Assembly: GCA_000333855.2 (NCBI GenBank)
Contig: CM007315.1
Location: forward strand, 967,516 to 1,031,515
Direction: 5' to 3'
Length of the DNA stretch: 64,000 bases
Source of the DNA: Endotrypanum monterogeii
Taxonomy: Eukaryota; Euglenozoa; Kinetoplastea; Trypanosomatida; Trypanosomatidae
Shown: positions 47,201 to 56,451 of the stretch, one piece after another
Numbering within the stretch: position 1 is the stretch's first letter
Layout of the letters: each line of letters begins with the position of its first letter
Position numbers and translations under genes: made by a program
Notes under the pieces: generated by a model
What the model was told of the DNA's origin: nothing
Databases searched by the model: none
Seen by the model: the letters and a program-made list of their open reading frames with translations, nothing else

Positions 47201-47501
47201 TCAAAAAGCCAGGCGTCACACCAGCCTGAGGGCTGCTTGAAGAGCTCTGCTGGCGACTTCCAACACCGTGACTCGATGTATCTGCTTCTGACGATATGCA
47301 GTACTCTGGGGACGGAGAGTTTTTGGATTCAACAGACGGTGCGTCTAACTCCTCTGTCGTAGTCACCTCTTCACTCAACATGTTCACAGGGCTGATGCAC
47401 AGCGACATCGCATCCGGGAGGTTCTTGGCGTGCGGAGGCGGTGTCGATGGGGCGGACACCCCAGCTTCATCTGAGCTCAAAGGATGAGCAATAGAAGTCA
47501 T
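41208..47501 (-). CDS. Giant disordered repeat-containing protein (2097 aa), unrecognised
   Basis: Start ATG at 47501 (MTSIAHPLSSDEAG); a pyrimidine tract with AG at about 47553 precedes it by about 50 nt. Most of the 2097 residues are Ser/Pro/Thr/Arg-rich and look disordered. Three parts stand out. Residues about 245-320 form a short helical block (ELADLLDNKVFSEEDVLLEL, then RRILPILAFYLLRDKFGADA). Residues 1167-1397 are seven nearly identical 33-residue tandem repeats beginning MDASAAGQASDAGH, with an eighth partial copy to 1403. Residues about 1408-1537 are Cys-rich and end in C-x6-C-x-C-x4-CHLH, a possible metal site. The C-terminus has YVDSPDV (2037-2043) followed by a basic helical tail (EARRKEKQHALCVRRWAQRG). 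There is no signal peptide or membrane helix. A cytoskeletal or scaffold role would suit the architecture, but this is only inference. Confidence 0.9.
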   Translation of the reverse strand: MTSIAHPLSSDEAGVSAPSTPPPHAKNLPDAMSLCISPVNMLSEEVTTTEELDAPSVESKNSPSPEYCISSEADTSSHGVGSRQQSSSSSPQAGVTPGFLKDMRITRCSQLDMSSPRTAHHPPTTKDHQKSLETPKARRGRNTSPASQARAALPSPPPSQQACPASARVPGSVLRTDTAHSTFPAFTPFSPGVLRPSLDLFSLETPTSLQHESKTMSSKQSSVTQLRKEHPSGVADEGGHSDMIAVARSHPHLSELADLLDNKVFSEEDVLLELEAIRKRSLLTTAPFNRRILPILAFYLLRDKFGADAATRYVALLTPVAVTPPAGNAGTTLTVPSLLPRVNEIRSQRREAKEYARKNPRHFYVITPPEYPTQAVAPFDRCEVHRRARRRRTPAFDKLQDASDLPSTGVRGRSSLQSGERLGSPFAQSTSLLPYGRLHVYTREHAILDRLKAEAEDREVVDVVPDTTNREARAKNVFQLVEAELSSVVGEPSIFRGPEAKLAAGEVDTIKLTGKTGIPVPPDSAETGAPQWREAAHPRHALQLRDRASCEPVDLGSSAVARAPQNTEGLRMSFGEIHNVDRQGRVRHVCLPGHVTIPPTTSATTRVQRRGHPRIEQRQRSNLDLSAGFVNGLKNDTPCVSIIACIPDDSVSAPPSYLGGETVMPPPSSAMVYPTASPHWTRERSRDASRDHRSQRTKAAEPLTSECKQPITPPATVEHSGLGVPREPQDRDQRTTKCLATDPVPVPPSVPLSDRTAAVTVNSVKPNRELPPYSYVQVDESSIGEMRAATKCHLMPPDASVATQKPLSPQRSRSEELWEASSTRLPSNTETFHMTCVSVEGASGAANPRHSYIDTLATKASANITTAQGTDTGIHPDAQYSAPTPLRASAPTPPDDGRVPSTNPGIHLPLRPDTSSSVAENYSVFDPSTATENGREKNPRGAHVPSTYSTRPATDSRRRTPENNTSDDLASPSGCSYITEIDLPSQAASALAETLNLRRVFLTHTEPPTSGGGGSSPRSSSLNPPHRRAPSIFFGDTFDARRRGVPPGSPNTAPPPHGHTGSLSNQSIHEDRRCTTPSQVLQKHIPDKCDPSPDCTPHPDKEGPRHHRRSRTAAYHDRAQTLNTNIRKVGETQTRAATHSHTDQSFNIRSPSTSVTERFSEVTGRLMDASAAGQASDAGHTVGNRSGATARSRGEYGSLMDASAAGQASDAGHTVGNRSGATARSRGEYGSLKDASAAGQASDAGHTVGNRSGATARSRGEYGSLMDASAAGQASDAGHTVGNRSGATARSRGEYGSLMDASAAGQASDAGHTVGNRSGATARSRGEYGSLMDASAAGQASDAGHTVGNRSGATARSRGEYGSLMDASAAGQASDAGHTVGNRSGATARSRGEYGSLMDASAALEGECRVDCAEDDVVCTRGRVLVPSGGVSTSPQICSDGGVSSLVSFDVSEVSRVCEPCGVPPRSGEGRVSSTLISACDCSPGFSGVESSVADTEELRDALHRLGEKQVSGMKENTSCTFGEPGCRCATVVCHLHVNGGTRSHARQPVPVRPNDAQGRSKLFDRSALEANPIKKASLGGLQNTKFPSPPSPHIRRSENATQPMLHDSEDRVPSAKVDARRRKASGCVGSSSHRMASSSQVRGRKAASAQPSTKLVGNTAQSDATISPPTNTTHSSRYKKNERGRSKSLLGEDQSVHHVTVLVDPCKSGDVFVHNMIGAFSARGGSPNRKGCGDAFPVSEGADCYHVTSSFALAPVSILNDSAGIHHMNHSKTDSAPVRSQPVAVVGGKEISDPSQLLAEATPDKSLAINLTFSTPRLPPAADINAIDDATGAESRTMPQNMTAVLLGGAAPSDRYSTIEEPPENPEDSKDSQEDHESTVSVDIHTKHADLTTLLCHSRLEASHVVRSRPSLLESPAPGPGPGVSGVHFSEKTAVDCDQNTKNEATDVLERRTGSTDDSTDSETAKFDDIGMRGAMVQESSVEKSDLLMACSPRRRLAQSPRSSPPRSDQANRDPSIQREQRQRRCTILDIPDVPYVDSPDVSTTYDIAEARRKEKQHALCVRRWAQRGLLWQRQENLAQHYEEHLRAHGVQTRMC
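43293..44003 (-). repeat. 99-bp tandem repeat, seven full copies plus a partial eighth
   Basis: Seven 99-bp units (43311-44003) and an 18-bp partial unit (43293-43310) lie in frame in the 2097-residue gene. Each encodes 33 residues (MDASAAGQASDAGH through ARSRGEYGSL). Copies are almost identical at DNA level: I see one amino-acid change (Met to Lys, codon 43803-43805, third copy from the N-terminus) and a GAC/GAT change in two copies. This points to recent expansion or homogenisation. Because 99 is divisible by three, other frames are also open across the array; they are not genes. Confidence 0.97.
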
Positions 47502-49580
47502 GGGCAGGCGGTGTGGACCGGAGTGGTAAAAGTGGTATTTAAAATTGAGATCTAGAGATATAAGTGGAGAGAATAGAGGGGTTTGCGTATGTCAGACGGT
47601 TGTGTGGTAGGGTTGCGGTGGTCGGCTGACAATGAAACGAAGAGTGGGAAAAGATGCCGTTGCCTCTTCCAGCTTTAAACAAAAATAGCCAAAGGATGAG
47701 CCAAAAAAAAAAAAGGAAACGACGTGTGTGTGTGTGTGGTGCGGGAGCGATAAAGGGAGGATCTGGCTGTGCAGACAAAAATAACCACATACGCACTTAA
47801 AAAAAAAAAAAGTGAGGATAGAAATGGGAAAAGGAAATTATTTTTTAAATGTCAAGATTCTATAACGGTATGTGTAACGCTGCAAAAAAAAAAAAGATTT
47901 GTGCGTAGGTGCGTTGGGTTGAAGTAAAGGTGGAAATCAAGAACAGCTACGCGTGCGTGTGGTCGGTGCAGCGCTTGCGGTATAGAGTGACCTATCGAGG
48001 CGTGTGGAAAGCAGGAGACGTCCAACTCTCCTCTCAAACAAATCTAATGGGGTCTATAGAGAGGAGGAGAGGTGACTCGGTCTTTGAGGAGTCAAAGAAT
48101 ATAAATAAATATATGCATATAGAGGTACGTGCTTGTGTATATATATATATATATATATATTTACACTTTTTTTTTTTTTAACCGGGGAAAAGCGCTATGC
48201 CTTTGAAAGATGAAAACAAAATTTCCCCGGTAGCACGGGTTTCGTGTTCGCTCTGGAGCACAAAAAAAAAACGGAAGGGAAAATTAAAAAAAAAAAAGAG
48301 GGGTTGAAAAAGCGACAGGGGTGTTTCGCTTTACAAAAAGTGTGTTTTGAGGGAGGGAGGGAAAGGGGGTTTAGGGGGGCAAGGTAGGGACGGGAAAATC
48401 GAGAGGAGCGAGCATATCATATTGTGGTGGCATGGTTCGAGGGCAGACGGCGGAGGCAGATGCACATTTGCGTCTTTTCAAAGGCGAATAAAAACAAAAC
48501 CACCACAAAAAAAGAGTAGAAATGAGTGAAGTACCCTTCCCTTTCCTCTCAGCACTTTATCGGGTAAGCACAAATACACACACACACACACACGTTCTTG
48601 ACATCATAAAAGGCTGCCACACCAGCATGAGTTGTGGCGATACGCAGTCAGCTGACGCATTCGCTGTGTTTCTTCCCCTTTCGTTTTATTGTACTTGGAT
48701 TTTGTATATCTTTGTGACTCGAAAAAAAAATATTCTTTTTTTTTTTTTCAAGTGGTGGCGTTGGGAAACACGATGTCAATTCGTGAGGAAAAGTGAGAAG
48801 GATTAAATGCGGTGTTCGACCGCGGAGGGGATGGGGGAGCAACCACAACGACAATAAAAGCGGGGAAGAAAGAAAGAGAAGGCGTGGCTTTTTTGTTTTT
48901 GTTTTTGTTTTTGTTTTTGTTTACCTTCGCCACCGCCAACTATAAACATCTTCAGATTTGAAGGGAAAAAATACACAATGCGATTCTCATCGCGGTGAGC
49001 CACAAAAAAATATAAGGATGAAGCGGGAAACCATCGGATAAAATATATATATATACATATACAAATATATATATATATGTATATGTATTGGTAGACACAG
49101 GTCTCTAAAGAAGTTCACCGTATGACATCTGCGCTGGTGCGCTCCCTTCCCCTCCCTTCCCAACCTTTCGCACACACACACATACACACATACGTAAACA
49201 CAGAGGAGGAGGGGAAGGCGGGGAGAGTCCAAAGAGTAGCAGGAGGTGATGTTCACGAAAAAAAAAGACAAACAAATAGTGGAGGGACCTTAAAAAAAAA
49301 AAAAAACAGGAACAAGGATATCTCATGGGTGGAATTCGGTAGCCTTTTCTTTTTGCACGTCTCTTGTTGCTAGTCCACGGATGAGGTGAGGATGGAGGGA
49401 GCACCTATGAAGAGATGGTGGCTTGACGTCTAAGAAATGCTCTAAAAACAAATGTTTTGTTGTTGTTGTAGTGGTTGGACCTCCTGAAATTGAAATTCCA
49501 CAATATGATGTATCTGTAGACGTCGCAGAGACCTGCAGTTCCTGTGAGTGTATCCAATCCCTTCTTTTTTTATTTTTTTT
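47502..49580. other. 2.1-kb intergenic spacer
   Basis: Includes the likely acceptor of the 2097-residue gene (C/T tract then AG at about 47553-47552), GT/TA repeats (about 48135-48163 and 49041-49080), a GTTTTT repeat, a 10-bp inverted repeat (49053-49062 with 49079-49088), and A/T homopolymers. No gene seen. Confidence 0.6.
48889..48922. repeat. (GTTTTT)5 hexanucleotide repeat
   Basis: Five GTTTTT units preceded by T6; the transcript strand reads AAAAAC repeats. Confidence 0.9.
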
Positions 49581-50918
49581 TCAATCCTCATAAATGCTTC
49601 TAAGAACCCGACCGCGTGGGGGGCCGCATCGAGGGAGTCTCAAATTATCGTCACTTTGTTGCAAATGTGTGATGCGTTGTGGTGCAGCATTCCAGTCGCG
49701 GTGAGATGGGCTGAGGGATGACGGTGCACTCGCCCGTGAGCGGTCGTTGTTACCCAAAGCGTTAAGCGACTTTGTCAGTCGAAGTGTCTGCAGAGCTGCT
49801 GATATGTAGTCGGCCTCCTGATATAGCCACTCTCCGTGTACAGGGGTGCCCGCGGTCTGTGATGAGGGCACGTCTGCCTCAGCGTTACGGCTGCTGTTGA
49901 TGATATGAGTTGCATCCAAGGATGGAACTTGGGGAAACAATCTGTCCACTTTTTTCGTGTCCGTTGTTAGTACACCTCGACGCGGCCGAGGGACAGTGGC
50001 AATCACTGTCGATGCGTCGCTACTGGGAGTGGATGGGTTTCTGAGCTTGGTATTTCCGGAGGACTTGATGGGCGTTGGTATAGCGTGCGATGTCATTGCC
50101 TGTAGGGCCAACTGGTTGTCTGCCATATCATCCCGCGTATCGCAGACAATTGGGGTAGCGGTTAGATCGAAGCGTCGATGCGGTACGCCCCTTCTGTTGC
50201 GTGATTCCTGCCACGTACTAGTGCCTTCTCTCAGTCGCTGATTCCCAACAGCCTGGACAGCACCCTCACGCGCGGCGGCGTTGCGGGCATGAAGACCACC
50301 CCAGACAGACTCAGCTTCTTGTTGATCCCAAGGTGCACAGGAGACGACGCTGCTGCAGCCCCCCTCCGATTGCACGACAGGACCGAATGTTCGCTGGTGT
50401 ATCCATCGAGCTTTTGTCATAGAAGGCGTTTCATCTAAGTAGCTGTCAGTCCATGTGTATGAAAGCGATGGCTGGTCGCAGTGGGTGACGGGTGTCAGCG
50501 ATTCGCTAGCGTAGACATCACTAGACAGGGACACCTCCTCCCCAATCTCCGAAAGCAGCTCCTGCTGCATTATCGCCGGCGCATCGGGCTTCAGCTCCGC
50601 TTGCCACGAAGAGACGCAGGTTGAGGCCATTCTTCTCTCCACAGGGTCATTATCAATACTAAACTCAGTGAGATGGGGTTCCGGAGACAAGGACTGGGTG
50701 CGGGCGTGCGAGGGAGTCAGCAAAGCGAAGGTGTCGAGAAGAAGCGGCCTTCCCGCTCGCGCGGATCGACTGAACATGCTTTGAGAAATGAGTGGTGCAC
50801 CGCGATATCGATCCCTCGCTCCCCCGCGGTAATGATGTCGGGCTCGCACGCCAGAGGCAACTGTGGACACGAGTCCATCTCCATCGCCGACGCTGCTCTT
50901 CTCTCTATTCGTGGTCAT
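49581..50918 (-). CDS. Unrecognised Ser/Arg-rich protein of 445 residues
   Basis: Starts MTTNREKSSVGDGDGLV at 50918. A clear acceptor (C/T tract CCCCTCTTCTCCCTCGTAG, AG at 50962-50961) lies about 42 nt upstream. Within that leader a tiny upstream frame ATG-AAA-TGA overlaps the real start (ATGAAATGACC). The protein is rich in Ser, Thr, Arg and Pro, with an Arg/Tyr/Gly-rich N-terminal stretch (VRARHHYRGGARDRYRGAP). A more acidic middle follows, probably partly helical (MQQELLSEIGEEVSLSSDVY), then an aromatic stretch (SLSYTWTDSYLDE). A short helix is likely near the C-terminus (ADYISAALQTLRLTKSLNAL). It ends RGVLRSIYED-like (GRVLRSIYED). No signal peptide, membrane segment or known domain was recognised. 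It belongs by composition with the surrounding disordered proteins but lacks their Met-Gly start and SP motif. Confidence 0.85.
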   Translation of the reverse strand: MTTNREKSSVGDGDGLVSTVASGVRARHHYRGGARDRYRGAPLISQSMFSRSARAGRPLLLDTFALLTPSHARTQSLSPEPHLTEFSIDNDPVERRMASTCVSSWQAELKPDAPAIMQQELLSEIGEEVSLSSDVYASESLTPVTHCDQPSLSYTWTDSYLDETPSMTKARWIHQRTFGPVVQSEGGCSSVVSCAPWDQQEAESVWGGLHARNAAAREGAVQAVGNQRLREGTSTWQESRNRRGVPHRRFDLTATPIVCDTRDDMADNQLALQAMTSHAIPTPIKSSGNTKLRNPSTPSSDASTVIATVPRPRRGVLTTDTKKVDRLFPQVPSLDATHIINSSRNAEADVPSSQTAGTPVHGEWLYQEADYISAALQTLRLTKSLNALGNNDRSRASAPSSLSPSHRDWNAAPQRITHLQQSDDNLRLPRCGPPRGRVLRSIYED

Positions 50919-50980
50919 TTCATTGAGAGATTTGCTAGGCTGATTCTATTAGTAGGAGGTCTACGAGGGAGAAGAGGGGC
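50916..50980 (-). promoter_or_regulatory. Trans-splice acceptor and minimal uORF of the gene at 49581-50918
   Basis: The AG at 50962-50961 follows a pyrimidine tract. The leader then contains ATG at 50923 reading Met-Lys-stop, with its TGA overlapping the main ATG at 50918. The arrangement may reduce or re-route initiation; untested. Confidence 0.5.
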
Positions 50981-53900
50981 GCATGTAAGTGTTTGTATGC
51001 GGTGTACTCGGTGTATATTTCTGTCTGTGTGTGTGTTACCCTCTTCACTCGTCTCCGAGAGAAATCCCTTCAAGAACAACCAAAAAAAAAAATGGAGATA
51101 AGTTCCACAAGAATGTATGGCGACCTCGCTTCAAAGGATCTGCGAGGCTAGAAAAATGAGAGGTTCGCAGGTGCGTACGAGTCTTCGGAGGACACAGCAA
51201 AAAAAAAAAAAGGACGAGAGGGAGAATGGCGGTTACACCGCTAGGGGGGAGGAGGGGTGCAGAGAACACGAAAAAAATCTTGAGGGAAAAAAAAACTTAC
51301 CGCACATACCTCTTATATTTATATAACAATAGATAGATAGAGGGGGAGATCTGCTCTTTATGGGATCAACTCAAACATCAAACACTCGTGCACATGAAGA
51401 AAGAGGGAAGATACATGCAACGTGGAAGAAAAAAAAAGTTATTAAGTAGTAATGAAACAAAAATACACGGGGAAGGGAAGGGTGTGTGTATGTGTGTGGA
51501 AATGAGAGATGAATGTGAATGAGTCCACGGAGCGTGTATATACAGGGATCAAAGAGCACCAAGACTCGCGGAGAGTGGGTGACGCGTAAGTGTGGAGAAC
51601 AACTTTCTCTCCTGTTCGTCCCACCCTCTCCCTCTGATGAAGAAGCAGAATGGTGAAAAATAAAAATAAAAAAAAGGATGTATCACATACAGGATATATT
51701 CATAATAACACTACAAATATCAAAAGCAAACAGAAAGAAAAACAGTAGAATGGGAGAAATGATCTGTATCCGTGGGAAATTTTCTATGAGCTGTTTTTGT
51801 TTTTTTTTTTAGTTCATCAAAACAGGAAGTAGAGATGATGGTGAATGGGCTGACGTAAATTTTCCCTCCCCTCCCATCCGTATCGGGAAAATATGTGTTG
51901 TGGGGAAAAAAAAAATAGTAAACGCAGAAGATGAAAGCAACTCCCAGAGGGTTCGAAAAGGAAGAAGCGGGAGACAGAGCGACGAGAGTGGCAAGGCTGA
52001 GCAGCGGCGTGTACGGGATTCCAAAGCCCCGAAAGTGAGAGAGCAACACAAAGTGAAGAAAGAAAAGGTATCGCGATATCTCTCTATGTGTGACGGATTC
52101 TATCACACCGGCAGCCTCATCGATTACAAAAAAAAAAAAGCAGGTGGGGCACTACTTGTGCGTATCGGTTCTACGTGTAGGCTGTCTGGTAAAGTCGCTG
52201 ACTGAGAAAACGCGGGTGTATCGATTCCTTGCAGGAAAGGAAAGGCTGGGGATATATATTTATATATGTATATACATGTATATACTTTTCATTTCGGCTT
52301 GCGTTTCTTTCTTTTTTTTTTCAGTATTCTTATTTGTTTTGCCCGCATATTCAATGCGTCATGGATATAGCCTCGCTCCAATTTCTTACTCAAGCACGGT
52401 CCCTCCCCTCCCCCCAGCTTTTGCCATCCTCAATAACCGCTGTGCCCTACAAAGCAACATCTCGGGGCGCGCAGCGGTGTCGGGTCCTTGTGATTTGGCA
52501 AGTGTGTGTGCGTGTGTCAGTGCAAAAGGGGAAGGTTGAGAGGAGGGAGAATGGGGGCTTATGAGGAGGTAAGACGGTGATCATTGTTACAAGAGGAGAC
52601 TTCGGGGGAAATGAGGAGGAGGGGCAGTGCAGCTTTCCGGATATTTGCCAAGGCAGCGGAAGAAACACACCTGCGGCAGCCACTAAATGCCACGCACACA
52701 GAAGAAGATGAATAGCCAAGAAACGGAACAAAGGAGATCCACACGGGATCTGGTGAAGCAGAGAAAGGAGTCGTGAAGGACGAAAACAACGCTGGAGGTG
52801 AGCGGCAGGGGGGGGGGAGAGAGAGGAGATCTTCCACACAAGGCAAAACGCGGATTTGATGCGACGCCGGATACATGTAGGAATTTCGAGATACAGCGGT
52901 CATGATGCTCCTAGGTTGTGTCTCGGGTAGGGCAGGGGTGGGTGGGTGGGGGATTTCACGCGGTGTGTGTGTGCGTGTGTGTGCAGTGGAGTATGCGTTT
53001 GTATAACAGAGCCAGGGAATCATAATCATCATCATCATCATAAAACAATAGTCAACGGGTGATATAACGAGGCCAAACACACACAAAAAACAAAATCGCC
53101 TCTACGGCGCAAAGGGAGCGCGTGACAGCCCAACGAGAAGGTAGGACACCATAATGGGGCAGGAAGGTAGATGAGTCACCTACGGGCAGTAACGTCACAA
53201 AAAATATGGATGAGAAAAATGGAAGCACAGCGCGCTAGCATAAGTTAGCAATGGAAGTTCCCATACACCGGCTGGAGGGGAGGGATGGTGGAAGGGAGAG
53301 AAGAAAAAAAAGGGGGGGGGGAAGGGCGGAGGAGGGGGAGTCAAGAACCCTACGTAGAGGTATTTGATAGAGGACTGTAAATGAAACAACGATTAAGTTA
53401 AAAAAAGGAGAGGATGGAACAGAAAACAGAAGCAGCAAACCTCGAATATGTGTGTATGTATGTATGTGTGTGTGTGTGGGGGGGGGGGGCCAATGCCCAC
53501 ACAACCACCACAAAAGGGATACACGACTCAGAAGAGGTGTGACTAATGGCAGAGAGGAGGGTGATGCAATCGGTGAAAAAGTGAGAGGGTTATTCCCATT
53601 CATTGGTGATCGATAGGCTCTACCGCATAGGTAATGAGGAAGGGGCTTGGGAAACTTTCTTTTTTAAACATGGCGCACATACACACACACACACACACAC
53701 GCACACATGGACACGAACGGTGCGCAGAAAACAAGCACCACCACCAATAAAAAGTACACTGAGAAAATCCGTAGACATCCTCTGCGTATTCAAAAAGAAA
53801 ATGAACAAGAAGATCGAGAGAACTGCAAAGGAAAAAAAAATTGTAGCTAATACATCATTTTTTTTTTTCAAACATATATAAATGGCGAAACGAAGAAGCG

Positions 53901-54430
53901 CTGGGGAAACAATTAGTACCCAAAATGTGCACTTGTCCATGTCGCCAATAGCCCAACACTGCGGGAAATAAGAGAGCAGGGAGAGCAGAGAACAAGACAC
54001 ACCGTGACGTCACTGACACGAACAGTTTAAAGATCGAGGATACGAAATTTCAAAAAGAAAATGTGTTATATGCAAAGTAAAATTAAAAAAAAAAAATGAC
54101 GTCGGAGAGGTGAGAGGTGGAAGGAGGGGACGAGGGGAGGGGATGAGTGAACAAATAATTTTTAAAAAGATCGAACATCCTTTGTCGTACGAGTGTTCTC
54201 TGCAGTGCGGGACGACCTTTGAGTTATGCGGCGCAGGGGGACGATGAAGATGGGACGACATATGCGAAGTAAAATGTGAAAAAAAAAGAAATGAAGAAAA
54301 ACGACATGGAGAATGTTGTGCCATGCATCCCAGCGTAGCGGCTGTTCAATGGTTGGATATCACGTGAGTACTGCACCACTTCCTCAGTGCCTTACCTGCA
54401 CGATACGCACAGAGTCGATGCCAGGAACAT

Positions 54431-54465
<35 letters not shown>

Positions 54466-56317
54466 GTATCAAGCACTATGTTTTATTTTCGTAGAAAAAA
54501 ACCCCTCACCCATATCGTTGAAGAGAAACATGTAAACAGTTGAATGTCTCCTTATACACCGCAGAGACAGCTATGTGCACTACTGACAAATGACCAGCCG
54601 TCCCCCCCCCCAATGAACAAAAACAACAGGAATGTTTTCTTTTAAAATATCTCGAAAAAAAAAAAACGATCAGAAGGGATCACCTGAACACGTTCACGCG
54701 GGAGAACGAGAGAATTCACATGCCTATCCGAGAGGACGGAGACCTACTGAGGGGTATCTCTTCTATGACGGGCCCTCCGTGCAGGAAACCACTGATGGGT
54801 TCAGTAGACCATATTCCTTCACGTTCACTGCAACGAATCGGTGGTTCTATGTTTTTTTTCTCTTTTGGAGGGGGGGGGGGGAAGGAGGGGGTCGAGTGTA
54901 CTAGAGAAGGAGCTGTGAAGCGCTCACTCACCCCTTCTGCGTGCAGGAGCGAGGGGAAGGAGCAGAAAGGTGAGAGGAATAAAGATGAGAGGGTGTGTCT
55001 ATTGATTAAAAAAAAAAAAACGTCTTCGGGTGATGCCACACACTTCTTTCCCCTCCATAAACGCAAAAAAAAGATCCTATATACTATACTTGTAGTATAT
55101 CTTGGCATACAAAGGAAAACAAACGTGCCAGAAAAGTATTGCACCCGAGCTTCATCTCAAGTTCCCTCCCTATCCCCTGTCTTTAGGCGGCAGCGCACTG
55201 TCCACGGATGGTGGAAAGATAATCATAATCATAATAATAATATATAAATCGAGTCCACGTGCGAGCAGCTGCAGCACAAGAACAATAAACATCGGTGCGT
55301 GGGCCAAGACCGAAGGAAACACTTGCACGTAGCAGTTCTATGATTGGATCGTGGCCACAGAGGCATCGACAGATAAGCGGGTTGCGTGCTGGGCTGGCGG
55401 GTGGGGTAGAGCTGCGCAGTCGACAGGTCATGAGGGACTCTTGAGTAATGCGGGCGGGGAGGGAAGGGAGGAAGTGGGTCAGAAAGGTGATCCAAAATCG
55501 AGCTTGTACGGGGGAAAAAAAAATTTGAAAAAAGAAAAAAACAACAGTAACAGAAACAACAAAAAGAAAAGAAGTAACATTCTTCACAAAACGACCGACA
55601 CCCACGCAGGGGGATGGATGAAGGGAAGGATATGGCGTATCCGTAAGCGAAGCTGTAGAACTCCTTAAGGAATCATGAACAGAGGGGGAACTATAAAATG
55701 TAACATCCACAAATGAGCACAGGATAATAAATTGCGGGAGATGTTTAGAGGTATATTCCTGTGGTGTTGTGGAAGGAAGGGAAAGGAAGCGGGAGATAGC
55801 AGAGACGCTTCACCAGCAAACATTCGCAGACACCCAGAAAAAAAAATATGCTGGATAGTTTTATTTATCTTCCCTCTAAAACGGATGAGAAAGCGGGACA
55901 ATCATTTCGCAGTGCCCCCAAAAAACAAAACAACATTCTGATATTTTAGTAGAGAGGAAAACAAAAGAAAGAAGTGACGTGGTAGAAAAAGGAGGAGGAG
56001 AAAAAAATGGAAACAACCTCCCCCCTGCCCCCTCCAAGGAAGACACAATCATAGGTACCACCGTCATGACCATCACGTCTGATATCCATAGCGCTCTTAA
56101 ACTCGTCGAATACGCGTGGCACAACATTTCCCTCGCAAAACACTTCAGGAAAGCGAATAAAAAACAAAAAAAGAAGAAGAAAAGCCACAAATAAATTAAT
56201 AAAAAATAAAATCAAAGATGTACGTAGCGCAATGAGAAAAAAAGAAAGGAGAACTTCACTTCCGTGATCTTACTCGGAGTGTGCATACACTCACACACAC
56301 AAACATATGAAATATAT

Positions 56318-56355
<38 letters not shown>

Positions 56356-56451
56356 ATATAGTAGAGGTGGCTCCTCCTTGAGAGAAACTGATTTAAGCAT
56401 GGCGTTGGCCAAGAGCAGTTCCTCTGATACGAAAGTTTTGTGTTCGCTGTT
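50919..56451. other. 5.5-kb intergenic spacer, mainly 3' UTR of the gene at 56452-58248
   Basis: Contains CA repeats (53677-53705 and 54433-54449), TA repeats (54450-54466 and 56323-56357), a G12-type run (about 53477-53488), many A-runs of 9-15, and no convincing ORF on either strand. Confidence 0.6.
56323..56357. repeat. (TA)n microsatellite
   Basis: About 30 bp of alternating T/A about 95 bp past the stop of the gene at 56452-58248, so within its 3' UTR. Confidence 0.85.
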
